From contig CAJUMU010000002.1 in the NCBI GenBank assembly GCA_910587675.1, forward strand, positions 186,001 to 250,000: DNA of 64,000 nucleotides, in the 5' to 3' direction. Below, piece after piece: positions 25,420-35,073 of the stretch. The notes under the pieces were generated by a model that saw only the letters and a list, made by a program, of their open reading frames with translations, ran no database searches and was not told the DNA's origin. How positions within the stretch are numbered: the stretch's first letter is position 1; the number at the start of each line of letters is the position of its first letter. Both the position numbers and the translations under genes were made by a program. Source of the DNA: an uncultured Alistipes sp. (lineage in GTDB: Bacteria; Bacteroidota; Bacteroidia; Bacteroidales; Rikenellaceae).

Positions 25420-25902
25420 ATGAGACGATTAATCTGTTGCATGATTATGCTGTCGGCCGTCGCCGTGTCGGCTTACGGTCGCGTTCCGAGCGACGCGGAC
25501 GGGGCGGCCGTCGAGTGGCGGCGCGCGTCGCAGGGCGGCGACGGTCGGGAGAAGAACGGTCCGCGCATGACTTTCGAGCGCACGTCGCACGATTTCGGCG
25601 ATGTGGCGCGTCACGGGGGCGACCTTATAAAGGAGTTCCGTTTCGTCAACGACGGCAACGCGCCGTTGGTAATCAAGAAGATCACCAAGTCGTGTTCGTG
25701 CCTGACGGTGACCTACTCGCGCAAGCCCGTGCTCCCGGGCGAGGCGGCGGTGATAAAGATCAAGTACGAGCCGCACAAGATCGAGGCGGGTATATTCCAT
25801 CGCGTGATACAGATCTACACCAACGTGTCGGACGACGTGCGTCTTATAACGATTCAGGGCAATTCGATCGACGACAAGACCTCGCGCAAGCGCAGGCAGT
25901 AG
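25420..25902 (+). CDS. DUF1573 domain-containing secreted protein
   Basis: A 160-residue protein from the ATG at 25420; a TTG at 25405 overlapping the tonB stop is a possible alternative. Signal peptide MRRLICCMIMLSAVAVSAYG. The DUF1573 domain is seen from about residue 55: THDFGDVA-like SHDFGDVA, FRFVNDGNAPLVIKKI, then SCSCLTVTYSRKPVLPGEAAVIKIKYEP. The family has an immunoglobulin-like fold and is abundant in Bacteroidetes; its function is not established. It is the last gene of the tamB-exbB-exbD-tonB cluster and is followed by a strong terminator. Confidence 0.85.
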   Translation: MRRLICCMIMLSAVAVSAYGRVPSDADGAAVEWRRASQGGDGREKNGPRMTFERTSHDFGDVARHGGDLIKEFRFVNDGNAPLVIKKITKSCSCLTVTYSRKPVLPGEAAVIKIKYEPHKIEAGIFHRVIQIYTNVSDDVRLITIQGNSIDDKTSRKRRQ

Positions 25903-25920
25903 GGGAGGGAACGAAAAGTA

Positions 25921-25960
25921 ATCCCGTTATTCGGACGATCCGAATAACGGGATTGTTTTT
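25921..25960 (+). terminator. Terminator after DUF1573 gene
   Basis: A perfect 15-bp stem (25921-25935 with 25939-25953), loop CGA, followed by TGTTTTT. It ends the tamB cluster. Confidence 0.9.
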
Positions 25961-26005
25961 GCTTGCGCGGTGCAGAGTCTACCTGTGGCCCGAAGAGCCG
26001 TAAAG

Positions 26006-28036
26006 CTATTCATACCTTCGAAACACCGCCGCCGTGCGCGAGGTGTTGTATATTCGTATGCGGTGCCGTATGCCGTCGGCAGTCTCGACGGGGAACGAGA
26101 AGTGCTCGTCGTCGGTTCGCTGACGTCCGAGTCCGCCGAAACGCTCCTCGTCGGTGCTTAACGCGAGCACGTATTTGCCCGCTTCGCGCACGGGCAGTTC
26201 GTAATCGGGTATCGAGGCGGCGGGGTGCCAGTTGAACACGAACAGAAGATCGCGGTGCGAGAAGACCATCGTTTTGTTCCTTTCGTCCATGTGCAGGTTG
26301 TAGGGATAGCCGTCCGACAGCACGCGGTGGCTGCGTATGAGACGCAGCATCTCGCGGTCGAAGTCGGCCAGATAAGAGTAGCGCAACCCCTCGTCGTCGC
26401 GCAACGACCACTGTCGCCGCGCGTGGGCGTAAGACCAGCCGTTTCCCTCGCGCGGAAAATCTATCCACTCGGGATGGCCGAATTCGTTGCCCATGAAATC
26501 GAGATAGGCGTCGCCTCCCGCTGCGATGGTTATGAGACGTATCATCTTGTGCAGCGCCATGCCGCGATCCACCACGAGGCTCGCGCTCGCGCGGTCCATC
26601 GAGTCGTACATCGCCTTGTCCATTAATCGGAACGCTATGGTCTTGTCGCCCACCAGCGCCTGATCGTGCGATTCGGCGTAAGCCACCGTCTTCACCTCGG
26701 GCAAACGATCGGTCAGCACGTTCCACATCTCCCATATATTCCACTCCTCGTCGGGAATATCCTTGAGCATCCTTATCCAGAAATCGGGAATCGCCATCCC
26801 GAGACGGTAATCGAAACCCGTGCCGCCGTCGTCGATGGGGATACATATCCCGGGCATGCCGCTCACCTCCTCGGCTATGGTGACGGCCGATGGGCGGAAC
26901 TCGTGCGCGAGCCTGTTGGCAAGGGCGAGGTAGGTCATGGCGTCGGTGTCCACTCCGTCGTCGAAGAACCTCTCGCGGCAGTCGAAGTCGACGTATCCGT
27001 GGTGGCGGTATATCATCGAGGTCACGCCGTCGAAACGGAATCCGTCGAAACGGAATTCGTCTAACCAGTACTTCACGTTCGAGAGGAGGAAATGCTCCAC
27101 GCCGCCTTTGCCGTAATCGAATATGCGCGAATCCCAATGAGGTTGGTAGCCCGCCTCGCCCGCTTTCGAGTAGTGGTGGTCCGAACCGTCCAATCGGTCG
27201 ATGCCTTCGTTGATGTTCTTCACGTAATGCGCGTGCACCAGATCCATCACCACGGCCATCCCGAGCGTATGGGCCGTGTCGATAAGCCTTTTGAGCTCCT
27301 CGGGGGTGCCGAAGCGCGACGACGGGGCGAAGAAGTTCGACACATGGTATCCGAACGAACCGTAATAGGGGTGCTCGGCCACTGCCATGAGCTGTACCGT
27401 ATTGTATCCCGCCTCCTTTATGCGCGGCAGTATGAGCTTCGTGAATTCATCGTACGTTCCGACGCCCTCTCTCTCCTGCGCCATTCCCACGTGCGCTTCG
27501 TATATGAGCAGATCGCCGACCGAAGCCGCGTCGAACGACTCGCATCGCCATTCGTACGGACGCGGCGCCCAGAATTGGGCGGTGAAATTCTTCGTCCGCT
27601 CGTCCTGCACCACGCGGGTGGCGTATGCGGGTATGCGGTCGTGCCAGCCGTTGGCGCCGTGTATGTGGAGTTTGTAGAGCGAGCCGTGCGTGAGCAGATG
27701 GCCGTACATGGCGTCGGGGAAAAATGCGCTCCACACGCCGCCCTCGCCCTTGTCGAGACGTATCTGTGTGCGTTGCCACGAGTTGAAGTCGCCGAAAATG
27801 TATGCGTCTATGGCTTCGGGCAGCCATTCGCGGAACCACCAGCCGCTCAACTCCTCGTCGCGCTGCCATCCGAAGTAGCGGTATCCGTTGGCATAGTCGA
27901 CTATCGAACCCGCCTGCGCGGTTATGGCCTTCATGCGGGTCAGATATCGCGCATGGCGTTCCTCTATGCGGTCGGCCACGGGCCGCAGCCATTCGTCGCG
28001 CTCTATCATGGGGAGTTTTCCTCGGGTGGTGTCCAT
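26006..28036 (-). CDS. glgB: 1,4-alpha-glucan branching enzyme (GH13)
   Basis: A 676-residue protein from the ATG at 28036 (MDTTRGKLP). The open frame extends much further upstream but there overlaps the divergent protease gene, so the extension is not used. Domain order: N-terminal CBM48-like region (WLPEAIDAYIFGDFNSW, residues 72-88), GH13 barrel from about 170, and a C-terminal beta domain. Catalytic motifs: FRFDGVTSM with nucleophile Asp336, TIAEEVSG with the Glu pair 389-390, and AESHDQ with His457-Asp458. The enzyme adds alpha-1,6 branches to glycogen. It resembles the eukaryote-like branching enzymes found in Bacteroidales. The enzymatic assignment over a plain alpha-amylase rests on the CBM48 region and overall length. 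Confidence 0.9.
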   Translation of the reverse strand: MDTTRGKLPMIERDEWLRPVADRIEERHARYLTRMKAITAQAGSIVDYANGYRYFGWQRDEELSGWWFREWLPEAIDAYIFGDFNSWQRTQIRLDKGEGGVWSAFFPDAMYGHLLTHGSLYKLHIHGANGWHDRIPAYATRVVQDERTKNFTAQFWAPRPYEWRCESFDAASVGDLLIYEAHVGMAQEREGVGTYDEFTKLILPRIKEAGYNTVQLMAVAEHPYYGSFGYHVSNFFAPSSRFGTPEELKRLIDTAHTLGMAVVMDLVHAHYVKNINEGIDRLDGSDHHYSKAGEAGYQPHWDSRIFDYGKGGVEHFLLSNVKYWLDEFRFDGFRFDGVTSMIYRHHGYVDFDCRERFFDDGVDTDAMTYLALANRLAHEFRPSAVTIAEEVSGMPGICIPIDDGGTGFDYRLGMAIPDFWIRMLKDIPDEEWNIWEMWNVLTDRLPEVKTVAYAESHDQALVGDKTIAFRLMDKAMYDSMDRASASLVVDRGMALHKMIRLITIAAGGDAYLDFMGNEFGHPEWIDFPREGNGWSYAHARRQWSLRDDEGLRYSYLADFDREMLRLIRSHRVLSDGYPYNLHMDERNKTMVFSHRDLLFVFNWHPAASIPDYELPVREAGKYVLALSTDEERFGGLGRQRTDDEHFSFPVETADGIRHRIRIYNTSRTAAVFRRYE

Positions 28037-28058
28037 AACTTTTAAGATTGAGTATATA

Positions 28059-28066
28059 CAAATATA
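28059..28066 (-). promoter_or_regulatory. Possible -7 box of glgB promoter
   Basis: CAAATATA on the plus strand reads TATATTTG on the minus strand, a full match to TAnnTTTG, 22 bases before the glgB start. No good -33 box was found at 19-21 bases. Confidence 0.4.
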
Positions 28067-28110
28067 GCAAACTATTTGCAAAAATCGCTTAGTGTCAGAG
28101 AATAATTGAG

Positions 28111-28118
28111 TATATTTG
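28111..28118 (+). promoter_or_regulatory. Possible -7 box of aspartyl protease promoter
   Basis: TATATTTG matches TAnnTTTG 62 bases before the start codon at 28181. No TTTG box was found at the usual distance. Confidence 0.4.
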
Positions 28119-28180
28119 CTATAACGGATGCGCCGCGACGGCCCCGCGTCGAATGTCGCGGCAGTTAAATGACGACAGAT

Positions 28181-29491
28181 ATGAAACGTTTGTGCTTTAC
28201 CGTGTTGACCCTTGTCTGCGCGCTTGCCGCCGCGGCGCAGAATGCCGATTCGCTGGCGGGCGCGTACATGAACGCCGAAGACTGGTTCGCCCTCCGACGG
28301 CATGTCGAGCAGCGGCGCGGCGATATGTCGCCTTTCTTCGCGACATTCTCCGATGCGTTGATCCTCGGTTATTTTAATCGTCCGACGGAGGCTTGCGACG
28401 CCATCGACCGATTGCTGGCGGATTACGGCGACGAATTGGGATTCGACAACGCGATGTCGATGACGGTGCAGAAGGCGTTGAATCTGAGCGGATCGGGGCG
28501 TAATGCCGAGGCGGCGGCCGCGATGCGCGACTTCCGCGAGCGCGCGTCCGACTATCTTACGGAGGAGCAGACTGCTATGCTTCGTTCGCAGGAGAAGCTG
28601 TGCGGCGAGCTGGCGAAATACCGACTCTTCGCGCGTCGCGACGACGGGTCGCCGACCGACGTTCCGTTTCGGCTCGACACACTCGGCCCCAACGCCTATA
28701 TGCTTATGTTGGAGGGCGAGTTGAACGGGCGGACGTTCGACGTGGTGTTCGACACTGGCGCGGGAGTGAACGTCGTCAGCCCCGAGACGGCCGAGCGGTG
28801 CGGGATGGAGTTCCTCGACGTTGCCGTATCGGCAGCGGGAATAACCTCGGCAGCGGGACGGATCGCCGTGGCTCGCGAATTTCGGCTGGGCGGCGTCGTG
28901 CTCGAGAATGTGCCGTTCTATGTGTTGGATCTGCGCACGGGCAACGAACGGGCCGACGAATATTTGTCGAGATTGCAGGTGATTATGGGCGTGCCGACGA
29001 TGAATGTCTTGGGAAATATCCGTTTGGATATGAAACGCGGGACGATGACCGTCTCCGACCGACCTTTCGACGACGAGGATATAGGATGGGCCGACCTCTG
29101 CTGCGTGAACGGCAGCATGCGTGTCGAGGCTCGGCAGCCTGACGGCGTGCCGCTCACTCTCGCGATGGATACGGGCAGCCAGTCGAGCAGTTTTAATCCT
29201 GATTATTATATCCGCAACAAGGATCGTCTGGAGGCGGCGGGTCGTCGCGATTCGATCGGAGTGGCGGGGTTCGGCGGCGCCGTCAGAACGGAGGTTTTGA
29301 ATATTCCGTACGAGAGCGTCGAATTGGGCGGCCGCGCGTGTTATCTGTGCAATGTGGCGGTGCATCTGCCCGACAATAGCGCGGGCCACATGTTCAACCG
29401 ATTGGACGGAACGTTCGGTCTCGATCTGTTCTTGCGCTTCAGGCAGGTGTATCTCGATATGAACCGTATGCGATTGGGGACGAGGTATTGA
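28181..29491 (+). CDS. Secreted retropepsin-like aspartyl protease family protein
   Basis: A 436-residue protein from the ATG at 28181 (MKRLCFTVLTLVCALAAAAQ, signal peptide); another ATG lies four codons upstream at 28169. The first 140 residues are helical (TPR-like). Two aspartyl protease half-domains follow: FDTGAGVNVVS near residue 190 and MDTGSQSSSFN near residue 330, each with the D-T-G triad. Hydrophobic strands after each triad (NVLGNIRLDM, GTFGLDLFLRF) fit the pepsin-like fold. The family is common in Bacteroidetes; substrates are unknown. It is divergent from glgB. Confidence 0.85.
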   Translation: MKRLCFTVLTLVCALAAAAQNADSLAGAYMNAEDWFALRRHVEQRRGDMSPFFATFSDALILGYFNRPTEACDAIDRLLADYGDELGFDNAMSMTVQKALNLSGSGRNAEAAAAMRDFRERASDYLTEEQTAMLRSQEKLCGELAKYRLFARRDDGSPTDVPFRLDTLGPNAYMLMLEGELNGRTFDVVFDTGAGVNVVSPETAERCGMEFLDVAVSAAGITSAAGRIAVAREFRLGGVVLENVPFYVLDLRTGNERADEYLSRLQVIMGVPTMNVLGNIRLDMKRGTMTVSDRPFDDEDIGWADLCCVNGSMRVEARQPDGVPLTLAMDTGSQSSSFNPDYYIRNKDRLEAAGRRDSIGVAGFGGAVRTEVLNIPYESVELGGRACYLCNVAVHLPDNSAGHMFNRLDGTFGLDLFLRFRQVYLDMNRMRLGTRY

Positions 29492-29551
29492 TCGCGTCTT
29501 TATTAGAATCATGCGAGTCCGATTGGATGACGTTCGGGCGGTTTGCAGTTT

Positions 29552-29640
29552 GCCGACGGCGACGGAATGCGCGAGCCTCGGCGAGCAGCAGTCCGCCGCG
29601 TGGAGCGGCGGCGAACTGCCGACATCGCACGGCGATGTCG
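29552..29640 (-). repeat. Intergenic structured repeat, copy A
   Basis: An 89-bp element whose reverse complement closely matches 32349-32440 and 34318-34408. The shared core GCAGTTCGCCGCCGC...GCGGCGGACTGC forms a long hairpin. It sits between the protease gene and the 3' end of the ClpC-like gene. Confidence 0.75.
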
Positions 29641-29662
29641 AAAATTTTATGCGGGATGTAAA

Positions 29663-29694
29663 TAAAAAACGGCTGCCCGATCGTCGGACAGCCG
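29663..29694 (-). terminator. Terminator of clpC-like gene
   Basis: An 11-bp stem with one mismatch (29670-29680 with 29684-29694), loop of three bases, followed on the minus strand by TTTTTTATTT. It lies 41 bases past the ClpC-like stop. Confidence 0.75.
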
Positions 29695-29734
29695 CGGCTT
29701 CATCGTATTCAAGCAGGGTGCTTCTTCAGGCGCT

Positions 29735-32200
29735 TCAAGCCACTCGCAAGGTTATGTTCTCCTCCTCGTCGCGGTCGATGGTCACTCGGCCGCCCACCTG
29801 CAACTTGCCGTCGATGATGAGAGCCGACAAAGGCTCCTCCACCTGATCGAGCAGCGTGCGGCGCAGCGCGCGGACTCCGTAACGCGACTCGTAACCCATC
29901 ACGGCGAGCCGTTGCTTGGCCTCGGAGGTGATCTCCACCTCGTAACCTAACTGTTTGGTGCGCGAGAGTATTCCGTCCAACTCCAGATCGATGATCCGCT
30001 CCACGTCGTCCACCGTCAGCGTGCGGAAGTAGACGATGTCGTCGATACGGTTGAGGAACTCGGGCGCGAAGGTGTACTCCAGAGCCTTGCGGTACTCGAC
30101 GTATGGCGTCACCACGCAGTTGGTATCTTTCGACGGGGTGTTGTAACCCACCTGTACGCTTTTCTCGGCCACGGCGCGCGATCCCACGTTCGAGGTGAGG
30201 ATTATCACCGTGTTGCGGAAGTCGACCTTGCGGCCCGAACCGTCGGTGAGGTGTCCCTCGTCGAAGATCTGCAACATCGAGTTGAACACGTCGGGATGCG
30301 CCTTCTCGATCTCGTCGAACAGAATCACGGCATAGGGCTGGCGTCGCACCGCCTCGGTGAGCTGTCCGCCTTCGCCGTAACCCACGTATCCCGGGGGCGA
30401 GCCGATGAGTCGGGCGACGTTGTGTTTCTCGCCGTACTCCGACATGTCGATGCGTATGAGCCCCCGTTTGCTGTCGAAGAGCCACTTCGAGAGCTCCTTG
30501 GCCAGCAGCGTCTTGCCCACTCCCGTCGGCCCGACGAAGAGGAATACCCCGATGGGGCGTCCCGCGTCCTTCAGACCCGCCCGCGAACGCTGCAACGCTC
30601 GCGAAACGCGCTGTACGGCCTCGCTTTGGCCTATGACGCGACCTTCGAGATACTCGCCGAGCGAGCGCAGACGCTCCGCCTCGCCGTGCGATACGTGCTC
30701 TGCGGGAATGCCCGTCATGGAGGTTATCACGCGCTCCACCTCGGCCGTCCCGATCTCGATCGGATTGCTCTGCATGTCTCGGTGCCACTCGGCGCGCTGT
30801 TCGTTGAGACGCGATTTGAGCGCTACCTCCTTGATCCTCGCCGTCGCGGCCTTTTCGTATATAAGCGCCGTTACGGCCTCGCGACGCTCCTGCTCCACCG
30901 CCTGCAACTGACGCTCCGTCTCGCGGATCGCGTCGGGCTCTCGGGCCGCGCCTATGCGGGTGCGCGCTCCCGCCTCGTCCATTACGTCGATGGCCTTGTC
31001 GGGGAAGTGGCGGTCGGTTATATAACGCTCGGTGAGAGCCACGCACGCCTTGAGCGCATCCTCGGAGTAGCGCACGTTGTGGTGCTTCTCGTAATAGGGC
31101 GCGATGTTGCGCAGAATCTCCAGAGTCTGCGCGGCCGACGTCGGGTCGATCATCACCTTCTGGAAACGACGCTCCAGAGCCGAGTCGCTCTCGATGTTCT
31201 CGCGGAACTCGTCCAGCGTGGTCGCGCCTATGGTCTGCAACTCTCCTCGCGCGAGGGCGGGTTTGAGTATGTTGGCCGTGTCGAGGCTGCCTTGCGTGGC
31301 GCCTGCGCCCACGATGGTGTGTATCTCGTCGATGAATATGATCGTATCCTTCGAGCGGCGCAGCTCGTCGAGCAATTGCTGCATCCGCTCCTCGAACTCG
31401 CCGCGGAACTTGGTGCCTGCCACGAGCGAAGCCACGTCGAGCGAGAAGATAGTTTTGTTGCGGATGGTGTAAGGCACCTCGCCCGAGGCTATGCGCAGAG
31501 CCAGCCCCTCGATTATGGCGCTTTTGCCCACTCCCGCCTCGCCGATGAGGATCGGATTGTTCTTCTTGCGGCGCGAGAGGATCTGTATCACGCGGTCGAT
31601 CTCCGCCTCGCGGCCTATCACGGGGTCGATCTTGCCTTCGCGCGCCAGACGCGTGAGGTCGGAGCCGAATTTGTCGAGCATGGCCGACGATTTGCCGCTG
31701 CTCTCGTCGTTGAGGTCCACGGCATGGAATCTTATCTCCGATTGCAGGTCGGGCAGCGGATCGGTCAATTCGGTCATGGCCGACGCTATTGTCTGCGCCG
31801 TGATACCGTATTGCGCGAGTATCTGCGACGTGGCGGTCGTGGTGTCGGCCGTGATATCGAGCAGCGCGTGCGCCGTCGAGACGTTGCGCACCGTCTTGTT
31901 CTCGTCGAGCAACTTTCGGCGGTATTGCTTCAGGAACTCCTCGGGAGCGACCTCCTCGTCGCGCGGCTGCGTCTTGATGAGGTTCTCGATCCGAAGCGGC
32001 GCCTGAAACAACTCCCAGTCCTTGAGTTTCGAAACGAGCGCGCGATAGGCCATCGTTCCGTCCTCGCGGAGAATCTCCAGAGCGATACGATCCTTGTACG
32101 ATTGGCGTATGTCGGCCTTGGTGAGGTCGAAAGTCACGCGGGCGAATACGGCATCCAAAGTCTTCGAAATCTTATTTCCCATATCAGTGTTTTTTGTCAT
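29735..32200 (-). CDS. clpC: ClpA/ClpC-family ATP-dependent protease ATP-binding subunit
   Basis: An 821-residue AAA+ unfoldase. After an N-domain of about 170 residues come two ATPase modules. The first has Walker A GEAGVGKS, Walker [11 protein letters not shown] and the pore/arginine region ALERRFQKV. The second has Walker [23 protein letters not shown] and [13 protein letters not shown] short coiled M-domain-like segment ([18 protein letters not shown]) lies between them. It would feed proteins to ClpP in the cytoplasm. It starts at [10 protein letters not shown]; an in-frame ATG at 32182 is equally possible. It is flanked on both sides by copies of the intergenic repeat. Confidence 0.9.
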   Translation of the reverse strand: MTKNTDMGNKISKTLDAVFARVTFDLTKADIRQSYKDRIALEILREDGTMAYRALVSKLKDWELFQAPLRIENLIKTQPRDEEVAPEEFLKQYRRKLLDENKTVRNVSTAHALLDITADTTTATSQILAQYGITAQTIASAMTELTDPLPDLQSEIRFHAVDLNDESSGKSSAMLDKFGSDLTRLAREGKIDPVIGREAEIDRVIQILSRRKKNNPILIGEAGVGKSAIIEGLALRIASGEVPYTIRNKTIFSLDVASLVAGTKFRGEFEERMQQLLDELRRSKDTIIFIDEIHTIVGAGATQGSLDTANILKPALARGELQTIGATTLDEFRENIESDSALERRFQKVMIDPTSAAQTLEILRNIAPYYEKHHNVRYSEDALKACVALTERYITDRHFPDKAIDVMDEAGARTRIGAAREPDAIRETERQLQAVEQERREAVTALIYEKAATARIKEVALKSRLNEQRAEWHRDMQSNPIEIGTAEVERVITSMTGIPAEHVSHGEAERLRSLGEYLEGRVIGQSEAVQRVSRALQRSRAGLKDAGRPIGVFLFVGPTGVGKTLLAKELSKWLFDSKRGLIRIDMSEYGEKHNVARLIGSPPGYVGYGEGGQLTEAVRRQPYAVILFDEIEKAHPDVFNSMLQIFDEGHLTDGSGRKVDFRNTVIILTSNVGSRAVAEKSVQVGYNTPSKDTNCVVTPYVEYRKALEYTFAPEFLNRIDDIVYFRTLTVDDVERIIDLELDGILSRTKQLGYEVEITSEAKQRLAVMGYESRYGVRALRRTLLDQVEEPLSALIIDGKLQVGGRVTIDRDEEENITLRVA

Positions 32201-32297
32201 TTTCGGCTATATAACGTACGGGAAATGTCAAATATTATGTTAAAAGGTAGAATCGGGTTTTTAGCCGCTCGCCGACAGCGGGGCGCGGACATAAGAA

Positions 32298-32330
32298 CGC
32301 CTCCCGATGAAATGTCTTCATCGGGAGGCG
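32298..32330 (-). terminator. Possible terminator of aspS
   Basis: A 13-bp perfect stem (32298-32310 with 32318-32330), loop of seven bases. The minus-strand continuation TTCTTAT is only a weak T-run. It lies about 150 bases past the aspS stop and upstream of the ClpC-like gene, so it could end aspS transcription. Confidence 0.5.
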
Positions 32331-32348
32331 ATAATTAGGCGGATACCT

Positions 32349-32440
32349 CGACATTGCGCCGCAATGGCGGCAGTTCGCCGCCGCCCCACGCGGCGGACTG
32401 CTGTTCGCTCGATGCTCACACAGTCCTGCCGCCGACGGCG
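32349..32440 (+). repeat. Intergenic structured repeat, copy B
   Basis: A 92-bp element nearly identical to 34318-34408. It has an 8-base arm set at the 5' end (ACATTGC...GCAATG) and the GCAGT/ACTGC-closed hairpin. It lies between the ClpC-like gene and the 3' end of aspS. Confidence 0.8.
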
Positions 32441-32479
32441 AACCGCAATCGCTGAAAAGCGTTTTGCGGTATGTCTCCG

Positions 32480-34231
32480 CTACTTGGTTACTATATCTAT
32501 GTTAAGCTCGTCGAGCTGTGCCTTGTCGATATACGAGGGCGCGTCGAGCATCACATCGCGGCCCGCGTTGTTCTTGGGGAACGCTATGTAGTCGCGGATC
32601 GACTCCGATCCTCCGAACAGGGCGCACAGACGGTCGAATCCGAACGCCAGTCCTCCGTGGGGCGGCGCGCCGAATTTGAACGCGTTCATCAGGAAGCCGA
32701 ACTGCTCCTGCGCCTTCTCGGGCGTGAATCCGAGGATTCGGAATATCGCGGCCTGCAACTTGGCGTCGTGGATACGTATCGAGCCGCCTCCTATCTCCGT
32801 GCCGTTGCATACGAAGTCGTAAGCGTTGGCACGCACGCGCGCGGGATCGCTTTCGAGGTATTCCACATCCTCGGGCTTGGGCGATGTGAAGGGGTGGTGC
32901 ATGGCGTAATAACGCTGCGTCTCGTCGTCCCACTCGAACATGGGGAAGTCGACCACCCACAGCGGCGCGAACTTCTTCGGATCGCGCAGCCCCAACTGCT
33001 CGGCCACATGCAGACGCAGGGCGCAGAGTTGTGCGAGGGCCTTGAATTTCTTGCCGCAGAGGATGAATATCATGTCGCCCGCCTTGGCCTGCATGCGCTC
33101 GGACATCTGCTTCAGCTCCTCGGGCGCGAAGAACTTGTCGATTGACGACTTGACGTTGCCCAGCTCGTCCAGACGTATCCATATCAATCCCTTGGCTCCC
33201 ACCTGCGGACGCTTCACGTATTCGGTCAGGGCGTCTATCTGCTTGCGGGTGTACGAAGCGCATCCCTCGGCGGCGAATCCGACGATATATTCGGCGTCGT
33301 CGAACACCGAGAACGAATGTCCGTGTGCGAGGTCGGTCACGTCGTGGAACTCCATGCCGAAACGCAGATCGGGTTTGTCGGAGCCGTATTTCTCCATCGC
33401 CTCGATCCAAGGCATGCGTCGGAACGGCTCCGTGAAGTCGATATCCATCACCTCGCGGAACATGTATTTGGCCCAACGCTCGAATACCTCCAATATATCC
33501 TCCTGCTCGACGAACGACATCTCGCAGTCGATCTGGGTGAATTCGGGCTGACGGTCGGCGCGCAGATCCTCGTCGCGGAAACAGCGCACGATCTGGAAAT
33601 AACGGTCGTATCCCGCCACCATCAACAGCTGCTTGAGCGTTTGCGGCGACTGGGGCAGGGCATAGAACTGGTTGGGGTTCATGCGGCTGGGCACCACGAA
33701 GTCGCGCGCGCCCTCGGGGGTCGAACCCACGAGATAGGGGGTCTCTATTTCGAGGAAACCCTCCTTGTCGAGGAACGTGCGTATGGCGTGCGCCATGCGG
33801 TGACGCAGGATCATGTTGCGTTGCAGCGGCGCGCGGCGCAGATCGAGATAGCGGTATTTCATTCGAAGTTCGTCGCCGCCGTCCGAGTTCTCCTCGATGG
33901 TGAACGGAGGCGTCTGCGCTTCGTTGAGTACGACGATGCTGTCGGCGGCGACCTCTATGTCGCCCGTGGGCATCTTGGGATTCTTCGACGCGCGCTCTAT
34001 TACGCGGCCCTTGACCTGTATCACGTATTCGCGGCCCAGCGCGGCGGCGATGTTGCGAGTCTGCTCCGGCGAGTGCTCCTCGACGACGATTTGGGTTATG
34101 CCGTAACGGTCGCGAAGATCGATGAAGGTCATCGCTCCCAGATTGCGGATCTTCTGAACCCATCCTGCGAGCGTCGTTTCGCAGCCGACGTCGGTCAGGC
34201 GCAACGCTCCGCATGTATGACTTCTGAACAT
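32480..34231 (-). CDS. aspS: Aspartyl-tRNA synthetase
   Basis: A 583-residue class II synthetase that attaches aspartate to tRNA-Asp. The N-terminal OB-fold anticodon-binding domain ([24 protein letters not shown]) is followed by the catalytic core. Class II motifs: [38 protein letters not shown] with motif 2 Arg residues, and [16 protein letters not shown] (motif 3). The GAD insertion domain lies in the middle (from about residue 290), as in bacterial AspRS. Length is normal. A well-matched promoter lies at 34270-34301. Whether it is discriminating or also charges tRNA-Asn cannot be judged here. Confidence 0.97.
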   Translation of the reverse strand: MFRSHTCGALRLTDVGCETTLAGWVQKIRNLGAMTFIDLRDRYGITQIVVEEHSPEQTRNIAAALGREYVIQVKGRVIERASKNPKMPTGDIEVAADSIVVLNEAQTPPFTIEENSDGGDELRMKYRYLDLRRAPLQRNMILRHRMAHAIRTFLDKEGFLEIETPYLVGSTPEGARDFVVPSRMNPNQFYALPQSPQTLKQLLMVAGYDRYFQIVRCFRDEDLRADRQPEFTQIDCEMSFVEQEDILEVFERWAKYMFREVMDIDFTEPFRRMPWIEAMEKYGSDKPDLRFGMEFHDVTDLAHGHSFSVFDDAEYIVGFAAEGCASYTRKQIDALTEYVKRPQVGAKGLIWIRLDELGNVKSSIDKFFAPEELKQMSERMQAKAGDMIFILCGKKFKALAQLCALRLHVAEQLGLRDPKKFAPLWVVDFPMFEWDDETQRYYAMHHPFTSPKPEDVEYLESDPARVRANAYDFVCNGTEIGGGSIRIHDAKLQAAIFRILGFTPEKAQEQFGFLMNAFKFGAPPHGGLAFGFDRLCALFGGSESIRDYIAFPKNNAGRDVMLDAPSYIDKAQLDELNIDIVTK

Positions 34232-34269
34232 AGTATTGGTAGTATTAAACGTTTACTGTTAACGATTCG

Positions 34270-34301
34270 CAAAAGTAGTGATTTTAATGGTTATTCGCAA
34301 A
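34270..34301 (-). promoter_or_regulatory. aspS promoter
   Basis: On the minus strand TTTG (34298-34301), 20 bases, TACTTTTG (34270-34277): full match to both Bacteroidetes promoter boxes, 38 bases upstream of the aspS start. Confidence 0.75.
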
Positions 34302-34317
34302 GTACCCGCATATATTT

Positions 34318-34408
34318 CGACATTGCGGCGCAATGTCGGCAGTTCGCCGCCGCCCCACGCGGCGGACTGCAACTCGCCGAGGCTCGTGCAATCCTGCCGC
34401 CGACGGCG
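34318..34408 (+). repeat. Intergenic structured repeat, copy C
   Basis: A 91-bp element. GACATTGC-GGC-GCAATGTC is a perfect 8-bp hairpin, followed by GCAGT...ACTGC closing a second GC-rich hairpin. It lies between the aspS promoter and the TadA-like gene. Confidence 0.8.
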
Positions 34409-34465
34409 TTATATTACTGTCGATTTGTTTTTTTATCTCCGTTTTACTATTTTCGCGGGGGATTT

Positions 34466-34921
34466 ATGGAAAATTGTAAAAACGAAGCCTCGCGCGATGA
34501 AAAATTCATGCGCATGGCAATAGACGAGGCGCGCAAGGCGTTGAATGAGGAGGAGGTGCCCATCGGCGCCGTGGCCGTTTGCGGCGACCGCGTGGTGGGA
34601 CGGGGCCACAATTTAGTGGAGACTCTGTGCGACGCCACGGCCCATGCCGAGATGCAGAGCATCACGGCGGCGGCCTCGACGCTCGGCGGAAAGTATCTTA
34701 AGGGGTGTACGTTGTACGTCACCGTCGAGCCTTGCGTGATGTGTGCGGGAGCTTTGGCGTGGAGCCAGATCGACCGCGTGGTTTACGGCGCGGCCGACCC
34801 GAAGCGCGGCTACACCACCGTCGGCGGGCGGATATTCCACCCCAAGACCGAGGTCACGGGCGGCGTTTTGGCCGAGGAGTGCGAGGAGTTGATGAAGGAG
34901 TTCTTCAAAGGATTGCGTTAG
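34466..34921 (+). CDS. tadA: TadA-like tRNA-specific adenosine deaminase
   Basis: A 151-residue cytidine/deoxycytidylate deaminase-fold enzyme from the ATG at 34466. Zinc-site motifs are TAHAEMQ (His and catalytic Glu) and VEPCVMCAGAL (two Cys ligands). FMRMAIDEARKALNEEEVPIGAV and GAADPKRGYTT match bacterial TadA, which converts adenosine 34 to inosine in tRNA-Arg(ACG). The long open frame upstream is antisense to aspS and is not coding. The C-terminal FFKGLR is family-typical. A guanine or other nucleobase deaminase is a less likely alternative. Confidence 0.92.
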   Translation: MENCKNEASRDEKFMRMAIDEARKALNEEEVPIGAVAVCGDRVVGRGHNLVETLCDATAHAEMQSITAAASTLGGKYLKGCTLYVTVEPCVMCAGALAWSQIDRVVYGAADPKRGYTTVGGRIFHPKTEVTGGVLAEECEELMKEFFKGLR

Positions 34922-34962
34922 GCGTTCGGCTTGTATGCGGATTTTCGGGCGCGAGGCGAAAA

Positions 34963-34993
34963 TTTGCAGAATAAATAAAAAAATATAACTTTG
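34963..34993 (+). promoter_or_regulatory. Promoter of TPR-protein gene
   Basis: TTTG (34963-34966), 19 bases, TAACTTTG (34986-34993): full match to both boxes. The leader to the ATG at 35074 is about 75 nt. Confidence 0.75.
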
Positions 34994-35073
34994 TAGAGTT
35001 CTATCGCCGCGCACGATGGAACGCGAGACTTGAAACATTGAAATATTTAACCTGATAAACATTAATTTAGATT

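Noticed and set aside
28037..29512. In-frame N-terminal extension of the branching enzyme to 1168 residues
   Set aside because: It overlaps the aspartyl protease gene completely and has antisense-like composition. The branching enzyme starts normally at 28036 with a -7 box just upstream.
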